DNA from: a virus
Virus record (IMG/VR): IMGVR_UViG_3300022920_000025
Span: 1-29,832 of that record
Reading direction: 5' to 3' (one strand)
Length of the DNA stretch: 29,832 nt
Positions 19,925 through 28,880 of the stretch are shown here, piece by piece; the first letter of the stretch is position 1, and the number at the start of each line of letters is the position of its first letter. The position numbers and the translations under genes were made by a program. The notes under the pieces were generated by a model. That model was not told the origin of the DNA and ran no database searches. It saw only the letters and a program-made list of their open reading frames with translations.

Positions 19925-20947
19925 TTATTTAGATGTATTTCTGATTGCAGAAAGATATGTTTCCATCATTGCTGACACTTCAACACTAGCTTCGCCAGCA
20001 TCTTCAGTTTCTTCTGCGATTGTGGATTCTACAGTTTTAGGCTTGAAGTGTGTTTCTTTAATAATAGCAACTTTGTCTGCAAAAGTTTCCTCATTATCGA
20101 ATTCAATGCCTTCTACCAATTTGGCAAGTTTCTCAACTTGTGTTTCAGCTAGGTCACGAGACGCCTCACGGATAACCGCACTACGTTTCATTGATTCCAA
20201 CTCGCTTGCTGTTTCCATTGCTTCTTCAGTACGTTCGTTAAGAGCTGCTTCCAGTTCTTGTACTTGTTCAGCAAGATCGTCAACCATGTCAACTTTCTCA
20301 TCTGGTACTACAATGTAAGACTCCTCGAACACGTCTTTCAACTTGTTCATGAAACCTTCAGCGATTTCTGTACGTAGGCCAGTATGGATTGCAACTTGGT
20401 TGTCTTCCATCCATGATTCTACGACATAGTTTAGGTAGCTATCAACTTTTTCAACCAAGTCAGTTTTCAAAGTAGAAACTTCCTCAGCTAATTCAGTTGC
20501 ATATGTTTCTTCCAGACGATCGATTTCTTCTGAAAGTTTTGTTTTAATAGCCGACTCAAAGATTATTGCTGTTTTCTCTTTGAACTCTTCAGAAAGAGTT
20601 GCTTCAGATTCAACCAATGCATCGAGTTCAGTTGTATAATCGAATTGTACTGCAGCCATTGCATCTTCTGCAACAACATTAGTTTCATCCGCTTCTACTT
20701 CTTCACCCATCATTTTGCCGTATGATGCAGTCAAAGATGATTTATTCATCTTTTTCATTTTACCATACATAGCATTGATCATTCCAGCTTTTGTCTTTGG
20801 AACCGGGGCTTGTGTTTTAATTGCTTTAGCAGCAGCGTCGACTGAATCGACTGACTGTACTTCGGCATTCTTTGGATCATGAGCTTCTTCCATAACGTCC
20901 TCGTCATGGAGTTCGGCTTCGATGATCGCGTTTTCTTGATCAGCCAT
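19925..20947 (-). CDS. 22: prohead core scaffolding protein (gp22)
   Basis: This 340-aa strongly acidic, helical protein lies between protease 21 and capsid 23, as gene 22 does in T4 (269 aa). It is dominated by coiled-coil heptads (LAEQVQELEAALNERTEEAM, TYATELAEEVSTLKTDLVEK). It forms the assembly core and would be digested by gp21; several (I/L)-x-E sites are present. The N-terminal 110 residues include a basic patch KAGMINAMYGKMKKMNKSS inside the acidic stretch. The ATG has AAGGAG about 6 nt upstream. Confidence 0.9.
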   Translation of the reverse strand: MADQENAIIEAELHDEDVMEEAHDPKNAEVQSVDSVDAAAKAIKTQAPVPKTKAGMINAMYGKMKKMNKSSLTASYGKMMGEEVEADETNVVAEDAMAAVQFDYTTELDALVESEATLSEEFKEKTAIIFESAIKTKLSEEIDRLEETYATELAEEVSTLKTDLVEKVDSYLNYVVESWMEDNQVAIHTGLRTEIAEGFMNKLKDVFEESYIVVPDEKVDMVDDLAEQVQELEAALNERTEEAMETASELESMKRSAVIREASRDLAETQVEKLAKLVEGIEFDNEETFADKVAIIKETHFKPKTVESTIAEETEDAGEASVEVSAMMETYLSAIRNTSK

Positions 20948-20956
20948 TTTGACTCC

Positions 20957-21619
20957 TTACATGCTTTTTGTTTTGAGTAACGAGAGGAAATTCTTAAACT
21001 CACGTGTCTGTGTCTCATAAAGATCAGCACGTGGAGCCTTCTTAACTTCAGTCTCCATTCTTTCAATTTCTCTTGCTTCAATAATGCCGTTATTCCATAC
21101 CCAGTCTACACCTTCCATAATTCCATTTACGAAAGCATTCGGTGCGGATGGATCTTGTACGATATCAACCGTATTAAGAATAAAGTCGTCTTTGACAACT
21201 TGTGCGCCATTTTGTTGCATGAGGCTACCCATACCACGAGTTGACACTCCTAGTTGAACACCGCCATCAAGTAGACCTTTTACAATCTTTCCCATTGGTG
21301 TATCCAATATTTGTGCCTTACCCATCACATTATTTCCCTCAAATTTGAGATCAGTAATAAGATGGGATACCTTATCTAAGTTTACTGTTGGCCCCTCAGG
21401 GTGATTTAACTCTCCAACAGATCGCTTAGTTTTTACTTGTTCAGTAACGTATTTGTTTACCGCTGCTTCCATGATTGGTTTAGGGTAAACTCTTCCGTTT
21501 CTGTTTTTAGATTCAGCCATTGCAAAAATGCCTTCGATGACATAGTTCTTAGAACCGTCTTCTTTGGCTTCTACGATGCAGTTAACATCTGTTTCAGTAT
21601 ATTCTGTAATCAGCTTCAT
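20957..21619 (-). CDS. 21: prohead core protease (gp21)
   Basis: The 220-aa product (T4: 212) is a U9/S77-type serine protease: GIFAMAESKNRNGRVYP, then GELNHPEGPTVNLDKVSHL (catalytic His73) and LGVSTRGMGSL (Ser126). It matures the prohead by cutting gp22, gp67, gp68 and the gp23 N-terminus. The start at 21619 has AAAGG upstream and lies 5 nt after the gp68-like stop. Confidence 0.95.
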   Translation of the reverse strand: MKLITEYTETDVNCIVEAKEDGSKNYVIEGIFAMAESKNRNGRVYPKPIMEAAVNKYVTEQVKTKRSVGELNHPEGPTVNLDKVSHLITDLKFEGNNVMGKAQILDTPMGKIVKGLLDGGVQLGVSTRGMGSLMQQNGAQVVKDDFILNTVDIVQDPSAPNAFVNGIMEGVDWVWNNGIIEAREIERMETEVKKAPRADLYETQTREFKNFLSLLKTKSM

Positions 21620-21623
21620 CTAA

Positions 21624-21839
21624 TTAACCTTTATATTGTTTTACAAATTCAAGCCCAGCTTTTTTAGCTGAACTGAGGTCACGAAAAGTATCAAGTTTTT
21701 CACGATCCACATAAACAGAAAACTTACCGCCTTCTTTGTGTACCATTACTTCAATGCCTTTTACTTTAGTATCGAATACGTGAGTACCTTTAGGCATGCC
21801 TTTCGACATCTTCTCGCGTAACTGTAAAAAACTTTTCAT
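21624..21839 (-). CDS. 68: prohead core protein, gp68-like by position
   Basis: This 71-aa basic protein (MKSFLQLREKMSKGMPKGT, then a beta-rich KGIEVMVHKEGGKFSVYVD and a helical end) sits where gene 68 is found, between 67 and 21. T4 gp68 is 141 aa, so similarity is positional rather than by length. The ATG at 21839 has AAAAGG 7 nt upstream. Two tandem late promoters precede it, suggesting strong late expression. Confidence 0.6.
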   Translation of the reverse strand: MKSFLQLREKMSKGMPKGTHVFDTKVKGIEVMVHKEGGKFSVYVDREKLDTFRDLSSAKKAGLEFVKQYKG

Positions 21840-21860
21840 CACATAACCTTTTGTTACATT

Positions 21861-21868
21861 TATTTATA
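21861..21868 (-). promoter_or_regulatory. T4-type late promoter, proximal copy, before gp68-like gene
   Basis: A perfect TATAAATA, 21 nt before the ATG at 21839 and 8 nt from the second copy. Confidence 0.8.
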
Positions 21869-21876
21869 CAAAGAAC

Positions 21877-21884
21877 TATTTATA
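21877..21884 (-). promoter_or_regulatory. T4-type late promoter, distal copy, before gp68-like gene
   Basis: A second perfect TATAAATA, overlapping the stop codon of the gp67-like gene. The two copies are 16 nt apart start to start. Confidence 0.7.
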
Positions 21885-22155
21885 CTGGATGCCCGTCAAT
21901 ATCAGGCATTTCTTCTTCGTCCTCAGAAGTTTCTACTTCATCAAATTCCATTTCTACTTGTTCTGGTTCGTCACCGTTATAGATTTCTCCAGCAACTTTG
22001 ATCTTTTCTGCATCTAATGCATCATTCATACGATCAGCCATTAATTCTTTAAAAATAGGATCTGCAGATGCATAATCTTTATCTACTACTGCATCAATCC
22101 AATCACCAATACCAGTTGAGGCAACAACTGGATCTACTACTTCTACTTCACTCAT
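21880..22155 (-). CDS. 67: prohead core protein (gp67-like)
   Basis: The 91-aa product has a helical middle, DWIDAVVDKDYASADPIFKE then DRMNDALDAEKIKVAGEIYN, followed by a very acidic tail (EDEEEMPDIDG). T4 gp67 (80 aa) has the same plan: a helix with A-x4-K-I-x-(M/V)-A and an acid-rich end. It is a core component cut into internal peptides. The ATG has GAGGA 7 nt upstream, overlapping the end of gene 20. Confidence 0.8.
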   Translation of the reverse strand: MSEVEVVDPVVASTGIGDWIDAVVDKDYASADPIFKELMADRMNDALDAEKIKVAGEIYNGDEPEQVEMEFDEVETSEDEEEMPDIDGHPV

Positions 22156-22158
22156 GAT

Positions 22159-23730
22159 TTATTCCTCATCATCTTTTACAATTTTAACAGGTGTAGGCTG
22201 TGGAGCTTCTTGCTCTTGTGGTTCATCATCTTCATCATCTGTCTCACCACTTGCTTGCTCTTCAGTCATTTCTTTCTTCATCTGTTCGATTTCTTCCTCG
22301 TTCAGATTCAATATATTCTTATATACCCACTCTTTAGAATAGAACTCGCCAACATACTGTTGAGTCATATCCAAGGTCTGCAATCTTTCTCTTACAAGTT
22401 CTGCATTTCTTAGTTCTGCAAAATGATTATCTGATGCATATTCAACAATAATATTATTGCGCCATGCTTCCCAGTCTTCACTAGTAATAATGCCTTTCAG
22501 CATCAATTGCTTCCTAAGAACCTCTAAGAATAATGTAGAGAACCTACGGCGTAGTCTATCAACAAACTTTTGGAATTTAAGTTCATCACGGTTGATCTCA
22601 GTTGATCTACCTAATAGCCCTGCAGCTTGCTCTTGCTCTAGTCTTGATACGGGTACGTTTAAAGATTTATATAGCCTCTTTTGGAAGTATATAATATCGT
22701 CTATCTGTCCTAAGTTTTCACCACCTGGCAGTGTAGAGATTTCTGTACCTCTTCCGCCTTCACGTCTTGGTAGCCAGAAGTCTTCCAACATAGACATATG
22801 TTTACGATCATCTTTTAGTTTACCAGTGTTTGCATCATATACAAGTTTATTACGATACTTGGTCATAATGTTTTTCATATATTCTTCGGCTTTACCTCTT
22901 GGTAAGTTACCAACATCAATATAGAAAATACGACGTTCTGGTGCTCTTGACAATCTATAAATCACCAGACTATCTTCCATCATCCTTAACTGGTTGATGG
23001 GTTTGATCGCTTTATGAAGATAGGACACAACTTTTTTCCGTTGGTCATCCAACAAACCAGATGTCACATAACTGATCGAATCAGTAGTAAGTTTGACACC
23101 ACTTGTTTGTTGGCCTGGTTTTTCTTGATAGATGAAGTGTTCATCTACCCTTTCAATGACTTTAGCACCAGTTACTGGATCTTTCTTTGACTTTATTTCT
23201 TTCACCTTACGGATCTTAGTTGAGTCAATATGTCTGATCTCTTGTATACCAGCTTTAGTATTTGATTCGTTAACAACTAGGTGGTGATAAATTCTACCAT
23301 CTACATACCATCTGCGGAAGATGTCATGACCTAGATCATTAAACTTTAACATAGAAAGAATATTTTTAAACTCTTCCTGAATTTCTTTTTTAATTTTATC
23401 AGAAGTTTCCACATTATCAAGTACAACCTCGATTGCGGATTTATTATCTTCAATAGTAATAGACTCATTAACAATGTCTTCTACTGCTGCATCCACTTCT
23501 GGGTGCATAGCAATACCACGATATTGTTTAACAAGTTCTGAGTTGTCTTTGGATTCGTCGCCATCAAGATTAATATATTGTCCAAAGTGTGAACCAGATG
23601 CAGTTACATATCCTGCACCATCATCATCTGTTGGTGGAACGATAGAATCAAGTTTACTCTTTGCGCTAGTTTGTTGTCCAGCACGTCGAATCTCAAATCC
23701 AAATAATTTTAGTCCTCGATTATCTGCCAT
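22159..23730 (-). CDS. 20: portal protein (gp20)
   Basis: The 523-aa product (T4: 524) matches gp20: YRGIAMHPEVDAAVEDIVNE, RRWYVDGRIYHHLVV, IRHIDSTKIRKVKEI, YRLSRAPERRIFYIDVGNLP and DFWLPRREGGRGTEISTLPG, LLGRSTEINRDELKF. It forms the dodecameric vertex ring through which DNA is packaged. The acidic C-terminal tail is variable. The frame is open to a TTG at 23745, but the ATG at 23730 is preferred because it gives the T4 length. A late promoter and a leader hairpin precede it. Confidence 0.97.
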   Translation of the reverse strand: MADNRGLKLFGFEIRRAGQQTSAKSKLDSIVPPTDDDGAGYVTASGSHFGQYINLDGDESKDNSELVKQYRGIAMHPEVDAAVEDIVNESITIEDNKSAIEVVLDNVETSDKIKKEIQEEFKNILSMLKFNDLGHDIFRRWYVDGRIYHHLVVNESNTKAGIQEIRHIDSTKIRKVKEIKSKKDPVTGAKVIERVDEHFIYQEKPGQQTSGVKLTTDSISYVTSGLLDDQRKKVVSYLHKAIKPINQLRMMEDSLVIYRLSRAPERRIFYIDVGNLPRGKAEEYMKNIMTKYRNKLVYDANTGKLKDDRKHMSMLEDFWLPRREGGRGTEISTLPGGENLGQIDDIIYFQKRLYKSLNVPVSRLEQEQAAGLLGRSTEINRDELKFQKFVDRLRRRFSTLFLEVLRKQLMLKGIITSEDWEAWRNNIIVEYASDNHFAELRNAELVRERLQTLDMTQQYVGEFYSKEWVYKNILNLNEEEIEQMKKEMTEEQASGETDDEDDEPQEQEAPQPTPVKIVKDDEE

Positions 23731-23755
23731 ATTTCTTTCGTCCAAATTAGAGTTA

Positions 23756-23777
23756 GGTGGAGAGTTTCCCCTCCACC
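23756..23777 (-). promoter_or_regulatory. leader hairpin at the 5' end of the gp20 mRNA
   Basis: Minus-strand GGTGGAG and CTCCACC form a 7-bp stem with an 8-nt loop. It starts about 5 nt after the late TATAAATA, so it would form the very 5' end of the transcript. No T-tract follows, so it is not a typical terminator of gp19. Confidence 0.6.
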
Positions 23778-23781
23778 CGAG

Positions 23782-23789
23782 TATTTATA
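23782..23789 (-). promoter_or_regulatory. T4-type late promoter for the gp20 head unit
   Basis: A perfect TATAAATA on the minus strand, in the 65-nt gap between gp19 and gp20. Confidence 0.85.
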
Positions 23790-23795
23790 TACACT

Positions 23796-24323
23796 TTAAG
23801 AAGTTGTATCTGATTCCCAGTATTGGATTTGGAATTCAACAGTGAATTCTTCAATCTGTCCTGTTGCTTCGTAGTTAAGATCAATTGGTGAAATCGCTGT
23901 AGGGAAACAACCTCTAAAGTTATATGTCTTTAGAATAGTTTCGTCACGATCCAATTGGTCTACAACTAGGTCTGCTTGATAGTCTGCTGGGTTAACAAGA
24001 CCAACGTTAGTTGTATGACCGTTAATTCCGTTCATCCAACGTTCCATTGCATCTCTAACAACAAAGTCTGTGTCGTTAATAATTGTTACAGTCCATGGTT
24101 CAAAAGTTCTATCACCTGCAATCTGCAATTGTCTACCTCTAAAAGAGATAGGCAACGGTGCTATATTTGAACCTGGAAGTTGTGCGCCTTTACACATGAA
24201 AGACGTTTGTTCGACATCTCCGCCTGCATATGCTGGAAAGTTTACCGTAGCCTTGAAAAGGTTAGGGCGTGCTCCACCACCTGCAATTTTGGCTTTAAAG
24301 TCATCTACTCCGAGAATAGCCAT
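23796..24323 (-). CDS. 19: tail tube protein (gp19)
   Basis: The 175-aa product (T4: 163) has the gp19 pattern: PNLFKATVNFPA, then TSFMCKGAQLPGSNIAPLPI, SFRGRQLQIAGDRTFEPWTV and NDTDFVVRDAMERWMNGING. It stacks in hexameric rings inside the sheath and conducts the DNA. It follows the sheath gene directly, as in T4. The ATG has GGAAAGG upstream. Confidence 0.95.
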   Translation of the reverse strand: MAILGVDDFKAKIAGGGARPNLFKATVNFPAYAGGDVEQTSFMCKGAQLPGSNIAPLPISFRGRQLQIAGDRTFEPWTVTIINDTDFVVRDAMERWMNGINGHTTNVGLVNPADYQADLVVDQLDRDETILKTYNFRGCFPTAISPIDLNYEATGQIEEFTVEFQIQYWESDTTS

Positions 24324-24346
24324 TTATTTTTTTCCTTTCCAGTTAC

Positions 24347-26068
24347 TTATACTGTACCAACAACTTCTTCAAACTCAACACCTGATCTAACTGCCACAAA
24401 GTTCAATGTGATAAAGTTAATGGATCTTGCTGGTTTAATGAAGATATTTGCTACAAATTCATTTCGGTCGATTACGGCTGATGTGTTATTAGTTTCATTA
24501 CACACAACTTTAAAGTCTGTAATACCACGTCTACCCTTGATTTCTCTCAAGAATGGCTCTACAATATTAACAAACTCAGCTCTTGTAAATTCGTCATTAA
24601 GTTCGAACATTACATTTTTAGCTGCTTCGCCGATAGCTCTTTCAACAGTTAAGAATAGTCTGCGAACATTGATTCTATCAAATGCTGATGGTCTATTCAT
24701 ATGTGTTTTATCACCAAACAATAATACTCCTTGACCAGGGATATTAGCAACTGGGTTAACACTTGCTTTATACAATGTGTCTCGTTGTGCTTTTGTTGGG
24801 CTATAAGCCAAGTTGGTTACACCTAAGTAAGCACCACGTCTTGCGCCTGCTGGTGATACCCATGGAGCTGCATTAGCATCTGATGCAGACATAATACCTG
24901 CTGTAGATGATGCCGCTGGGATATGAATATACTTATCGTTGTATTTATCATATACCTTTAAGAAGTTAGCATCTGCAATTAAGTATGAAGTTGGTGTAAA
25001 AGTATCTGCTGTAGTTTCGATATTAGTTGTAATAGTGGATGCATCTGCAAGCCCTACGACATCTGATCTTGCTGGAGAAGCAACTGCAACACAGTCTTTT
25101 CTAGCAATAGCAATAGCTGCAAGATCATTAACAACAGTTGTCTGATCTGTTCTACTACCCATTGATGGTGCAATTAAGAAATCAACTTCTACTGTATCTT
25201 GATCTTCATATAGATCAAAGCCTGTTTGAACATTTGCTGCTGTAAGAGCAGCAGAGTTTGTGCCTGTAACCATTTGATACTCTTTGACTGCTGGAGTCGA
25301 TAGAATAAAGTCATCTGCGTTATCTGCTGTAGTACCTGCACCTTGAGTTGTGAATACTGACTCAAAGCCTGCCATCCAAACATATTGAGAAGCATTGTTA
25401 ACAACGTCTACTGAATAGTTTGTTGAGCCATCTGATTTTTTAGAGTTAGTAGCCAAAGACACAAATGGGAATGTTTCTAGTACAGCGCCTTTAGCACCAA
25501 ACTTACCACCTTCGTCAATAACTGCGATGTGAATCTCATCGTTAGATGCACCTACATCTGTTGCAGTGGCTGATGTGCCTGGTTGATTGTCAAAGCTTGA
25601 CTTATAAGTCCAGCCTGCAAATGATGCAGTGTGAGCAGGACATACGGAAACTTTAATTGAGTTACCCATGTCTCCTGGCCATTTTGCAATGAATGTGTGT
25701 CCGTCAGAATCACGAGCTGCAATCTGGGCATCCCAGTCATCTCGGTTCTTAACTACTGGATTGTCTCCAGTTGCTGAAGCATCATGTGCGTTAACAGCGC
25801 CATTAACTGTTCTAGTGACAGTTAAATCTGAACTATATCGCAAGTAGTATGCTGCAGAGTGAAAATCTATAGAGTGTGCATCGTCTGGGTTACCGAATGT
25901 TGCTGCGAGCTGAGATTCATCGCTGATTCTTTCTCTCGTTTCGACCGGTCCCCAACGATAGTTGCCGACAATTGCACCCATGGTAGATTGAACATTAGGC
26001 ACTACACCTGATAGATCAACTTCCTTGATAACAATCGCTGGACTTTGGGATGGTGTTCCAATTGCCAT
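24347..26068 (-). CDS. 18: contractile tail sheath protein (gp18)
   Basis: The 573-aa product (T4: 659) starts SPAIVIKEVDLSGVVPNVQS, a typical sheath opening, followed by GAIVGNYRWGPVETRERISD. The C-terminal part holds PGQGVLLFGDKTM, FDRINVRRLFLTVERAIGEA and FNDEFTRAEFVNIVEPFLRE-like text, then ARSINFITLNFVAVRSGVEF. The middle, serine-, alanine- and threonine-rich, is the surface domain that varies between phages. It contracts during injection. The ATG has AAAGG upstream and a late promoter about 60 nt before it. Confidence 0.97.
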   Translation of the reverse strand: MAIGTPSQSPAIVIKEVDLSGVVPNVQSTMGAIVGNYRWGPVETRERISDESQLAATFGNPDDAHSIDFHSAAYYLRYSSDLTVTRTVNGAVNAHDASATGDNPVVKNRDDWDAQIAARDSDGHTFIAKWPGDMGNSIKVSVCPAHTASFAGWTYKSSFDNQPGTSATATDVGASNDEIHIAVIDEGGKFGAKGAVLETFPFVSLATNSKKSDGSTNYSVDVVNNASQYVWMAGFESVFTTQGAGTTADNADDFILSTPAVKEYQMVTGTNSAALTAANVQTGFDLYEDQDTVEVDFLIAPSMGSRTDQTTVVNDLAAIAIARKDCVAVASPARSDVVGLADASTITTNIETTADTFTPTSYLIADANFLKVYDKYNDKYIHIPAASSTAGIMSASDANAAPWVSPAGARRGAYLGVTNLAYSPTKAQRDTLYKASVNPVANIPGQGVLLFGDKTHMNRPSAFDRINVRRLFLTVERAIGEAAKNVMFELNDEFTRAEFVNIVEPFLREIKGRRGITDFKVVCNETNNTSAVIDRNEFVANIFIKPARSINFITLNFVAVRSGVEFEEVVGTV

Positions 26069-26129
26069 TTGTTTTTCCTTTAAGCTAATAATAATTGATC
26101 ATAATACGACGGGATTTCAATATTAATGT

Positions 26130-26137
26130 TATTTATA
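26130..26137 (-). promoter_or_regulatory. T4-type late promoter for the gp18-gp19 unit
   Basis: A perfect TATAAATA on the minus strand, in the gap after the gp17 stop (26143) and 62 nt before the gp18 ATG. Confidence 0.85.
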
Positions 26138-26142
26138 AGTTA

Positions 26143-27741
26143 TTATAAATCTGGATCCCACACTTCACTTATGCCCCAACCTACTCTCATTGGGTCTACT
26201 TGAGGTAAGTCTGGTACTCCATCGTCGATAAAACCAAATGGTAACACATCATTTTCTATTTCATTCATTCTTTGTTCAAATAGCATACTCTTTAAATTAA
26301 TATCAGTCATCTCTGAGAAGTATGTAGAACCAGCAAAGTAACCAAACATGACAAAGTTCATTACTAAGTCATCGTGGTTACCATTAGATGCTTCAAAGGA
26401 TTGACCTTTTGCTTCGAATGTTGATATTTCTATAATAGTTTGTTCGTCAACAATATCTAGTTTATTGTTTTCAATAATATCTTTGAAAGAAGAACAACCA
26501 ATTCTTTTTACTTTTCTATCCATACGGACACCAAGACCATTAGCCTTAACCATTGACTCAAGGTGCATATTTTCATACTCTAAGTCATGGTATAATCCAT
26601 TACACACAACAGATCCTTGATCATTATTCTCAATTACAACATAAGCATTATTGTAGGCTTTAGCAAATTTATAAATAATATCAGGGAAGAGGATAGGAGA
26701 TATAGTGTTATTGCGATATACAGCAACCTGTTTAAAAGGTCTTTGGCTAATGTCGATCAAATTAAAAGTAGAATAATCTTGTCCTCTTCCTTGTGCAACA
26801 TCAACGCACATAACATATTCATGCTTTGCTATAGTTTCTTCATAGATTAAACAATCTCCATTCACTCTTATAGGATCTTTTGCTCTTAAAGATAGAAGTG
26901 TCTCAGCATTAATTAAGGTATCTCCGGTACCAAAGAATGTATTTCCAAACTCTTGGTCAAACTGTAGTTTAGAAGTGTTGTTTATTGTTTGCTTTTTCCA
27001 TTTATCATCTCGCCCCGGCACATCCCACCAATCAACTCGCATTGGTTTAAATTCGTTCGTCTTTTGCATTGCGCCTTCCCATATCTTATGGAAGACATTA
27101 CCAATACCATTTGCTGTAGAAGTAATAATAACTTTAGTTTCTCTACCAGCCGAGATAACCGGATATGTAGATGTAAAGAAGGTAGCATCATTCTCAACAA
27201 AAGCAAACTCGTCTAAGAATAAAAGGTTGATAGACATACCACGAATAGATGAGCCACTAGTAGCAGCTGCAATGATTCTACTATTATTAGAAAATTCAAG
27301 TGAACCTTTATTAAGTGCTTTAGTGCCTGGCTGTAGAAAGAATGGTAAGTTCTCTAACATAAGTGTAATACGTGCCAACATCTCACGTGCAGTCGCACCT
27401 TTGTTAGCTAGGATTGCAACAGTCTTTTCTGAATGGAATAAAGCATACCAAAGAATATATGCTACTGATGAAATAGATTTACCTGATTGTCTACAAGCTA
27501 ATACAATAGAGAAGCGATTAGTATTAAAGTGATCAAACATTTTTTCTTGATAGGGATAAAGATTAAAGTTAACAAGCCCATCATCTAAAGATATGACTTT
27601 ACAATATCTCTTTGCAAAGTGAACAGGGTCATCCATACACTTTTTATATTCTAGTATTTCTTCTTGAGTCCAGTTACTGACAATTCCGTCACGTTTTACG
27701 TTGACGTTGCCAAGATAACCATCAGTGTTGTTCGTCATCAT
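26143..27741 (-). CDS. 17: large terminase, ATPase-nuclease (gp17)
   Basis: The 532-aa product has an ATPase centre with Walker A CRQSGKSI (83-90) and Walker B NLLFLDEFAF (171-180), TSTANG coupling motif (207-212), and an RNase H-like nuclease with VMCVDVAQGRGQD (D313), VVIENNDQG and GNHDDLVMNFVMFGY. It packages and cuts concatemeric DNA at the portal. T4 gp17 is 610 aa, so the N-terminus is shorter. Two in-frame ATGs lie at 27741 and 27738; the start overlaps gene 16 by 20 nt, without a good ribosome site, so coupling is likely. Confidence 0.97.
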   Translation of the reverse strand: MMTNNTDGYLGNVNVKRDGIVSNWTQEEILEYKKCMDDPVHFAKRYCKVISLDDGLVNFNLYPYQEKMFDHFNTNRFSIVLACRQSGKSISSVAYILWYALFHSEKTVAILANKGATAREMLARITLMLENLPFFLQPGTKALNKGSLEFSNNSRIIAAATSGSSIRGMSINLLFLDEFAFVENDATFFTSTYPVISAGRETKVIITSTANGIGNVFHKIWEGAMQKTNEFKPMRVDWWDVPGRDDKWKKQTINNTSKLQFDQEFGNTFFGTGDTLINAETLLSLRAKDPIRVNGDCLIYEETIAKHEYVMCVDVAQGRGQDYSTFNLIDISQRPFKQVAVYRNNTISPILFPDIIYKFAKAYNNAYVVIENNDQGSVVCNGLYHDLEYENMHLESMVKANGLGVRMDRKVKRIGCSSFKDIIENNKLDIVDEQTIIEISTFEAKGQSFEASNGNHDDLVMNFVMFGYFAGSTYFSEMTDINLKSMLFEQRMNEIENDVLPFGFIDDGVPDLPQVDPMRVGWGISEVWDPDL

Positions 27742-28111
27742 TTAATCTAGGAGTTATATCAATTACGTTATCTTTTAATTCTGTTGGTTTATTTGCTTGC
27801 TGCAACATCTTTTGTAAGTCTGCAGTCGAACCTATAAACATATTATTAGTTGTTTTTGATTCTACTGGTAAAGGAGTATCTTCCTTATTGATGTCTTTAT
27901 GTTTCTTATTTAGATCCATAACCTTATCATTTACATCAGCAATATTTTTCATTAGACCGGATAAGACTTCAAAGGCACGAGGATGCTCTGATTCTCTTGC
28001 TACTTCCATCATCATATCAAGAGCATCTTTACCCTTGTCAATTAGGTCGTAGTAAGTATCCCTTGACTTCTCATAGTCATTTTGTACTTTATCGTCACTA
28101 GGCTGAGTCAT
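27722..28111 (-). CDS. 16: small terminase subunit (gp16)
   Basis: The 129-aa helical protein directly precedes gp17, as gp16 does. Its core YYDLIDKGKDALDMMMEVA, then EHPRAFEVLSGLMKNIADVN and KVMDLNKKHKDIN, fits the coiled-coil oligomerisation region of gp16. T4 gp16 is 164 aa. It recognises viral DNA and regulates gp17. The ATG at 28111 is used; GTG at 28114 is an alternative. The gene overlaps gp15 by 14 nt. Confidence 0.88.
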   Translation of the reverse strand: MTQPSDDKVQNDYEKSRDTYYDLIDKGKDALDMMMEVARESEHPRAFEVLSGLMKNIADVNDKVMDLNKKHKDINKEDTPLPVESKTTNNMFIGSTADLQKMLQQANKPTELKDNVIDITPRLNDDEQH

Positions 28112-28880
28112 CACTAATTATATCCGCATAGTCATAGGTTGAAGTAAAACCATAGTCTGAATCATAATAGATTGTACTAGGGTTTGGTGTAGTAGTGGTT
28201 GTAAGGTGTTTAGTACCTTTTTCAAATTCAAATTCTGTAATTGCTTTAGTAATAACTTTACCTTCATTAATAGGACCACTAAAGTTAATTTTAACTTCAA
28301 AGTCAAGTACATACTGTACATACTGACGTGATTCTTGTTGACCTTCAAATTCGTTTATGAATGAAACTGATTGTAAAGTAATAGGAACATCTTCCTTTAT
28401 ACTAGGATGTTCTTTATATGGTTTGATAGTGACTGTATATTGTGGTGCAAAGTATGGTACGATCTGCTCTACAATCTGTAAGGCATCATCTTGGTTATTA
28501 GTATATACATTCAAAGAAAAGTTAATAATATATGGTGTAGATTGTCTAATCTTACTTCTACCAGTTGATGTGCCAGATGCACCACTAACTAGTGTATTAT
28601 TTGTTTTAGAAAGCTGCCTAGTTGAATCATATGATATTGCAGTCATTTCAAAAGACATACGTGGAAGTTTGATAGCAACAGTTTCATCACCAGGCAGATT
28701 TTCTACTTGTTCTAATCTTGCCAAAAACTTTGACCTAGGAGCATAAGATAAAGGTACTCGCACTTGATTAATACTAGCACCAGTACTTGTTGTTCTCATA
28801 ACATGAATCTTGGTAAACAGCGAACCAAACAAGGCAACTGTCTTTCTAATTCTTTCGTGGTAAAAATAAGTACCTAACAT
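28098..28880 (-). CDS. 15: tail sheath stabiliser / tail terminator (gp15)
   Basis: The 260-aa product (T4: 272) starts MLGTYFYHERIRKTVALFGS, the usual gp15 opening, then FTKIHVMR, RVPLSYAPRSKFLARLEQ and LPRMSFEMTAISYD, typical of this family, which caps the tail and joins it to the neck. The C-terminus is Thr/Tyr/Asp-rich. The start overlaps the gp14 stop as TAATG. Confidence 0.95.
   Translation of the reverse strand: MLGTYFYHERIRKTVALFGSLFTKIHVMRTTSTGASINQVRVPLSYAPRSKFLARLEQVENLPGDETVAIKLPRMSFEMTAISYDSTRQLSKTNNTLVSGASGTSTGRSKIRQSTPYIINFSLNVYTNNQDDALQIVEQIVPYFAPQYTVTIKPYKEHPSIKEDVPITLQSVSFINEFEGQQESRQYVQYVLDFEVKINFSGPINEGKVITKAITEFEFEKGTKHLTTTTTPNPSTIYYDSDYGFTSTYDYADIISDDSA

Noticed and set aside
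19926-19933. TCTAAATA (7 of 8 late bases) just before gp23
   Set aside because: It overlaps the gene 22 stop region and would leave a leader of about 10 nt, too short for the ribosome site.
24180-24734. 184-codon plus-strand open frame across gp18/gp19
   Set aside because: It crosses two well-supported structural genes on the other strand and has no family signature.
26670-26677. TATAAATA on the plus strand inside gene 17
   Set aside because: It is antisense in coding sequence with no plus-strand gene; likely chance in AT-rich DNA.
26975-27532. 185-codon plus-strand open frame opposite gene 17
   Set aside because: It is a mirror of conserved terminase codons, with no ribosome site and no recognisable motif.
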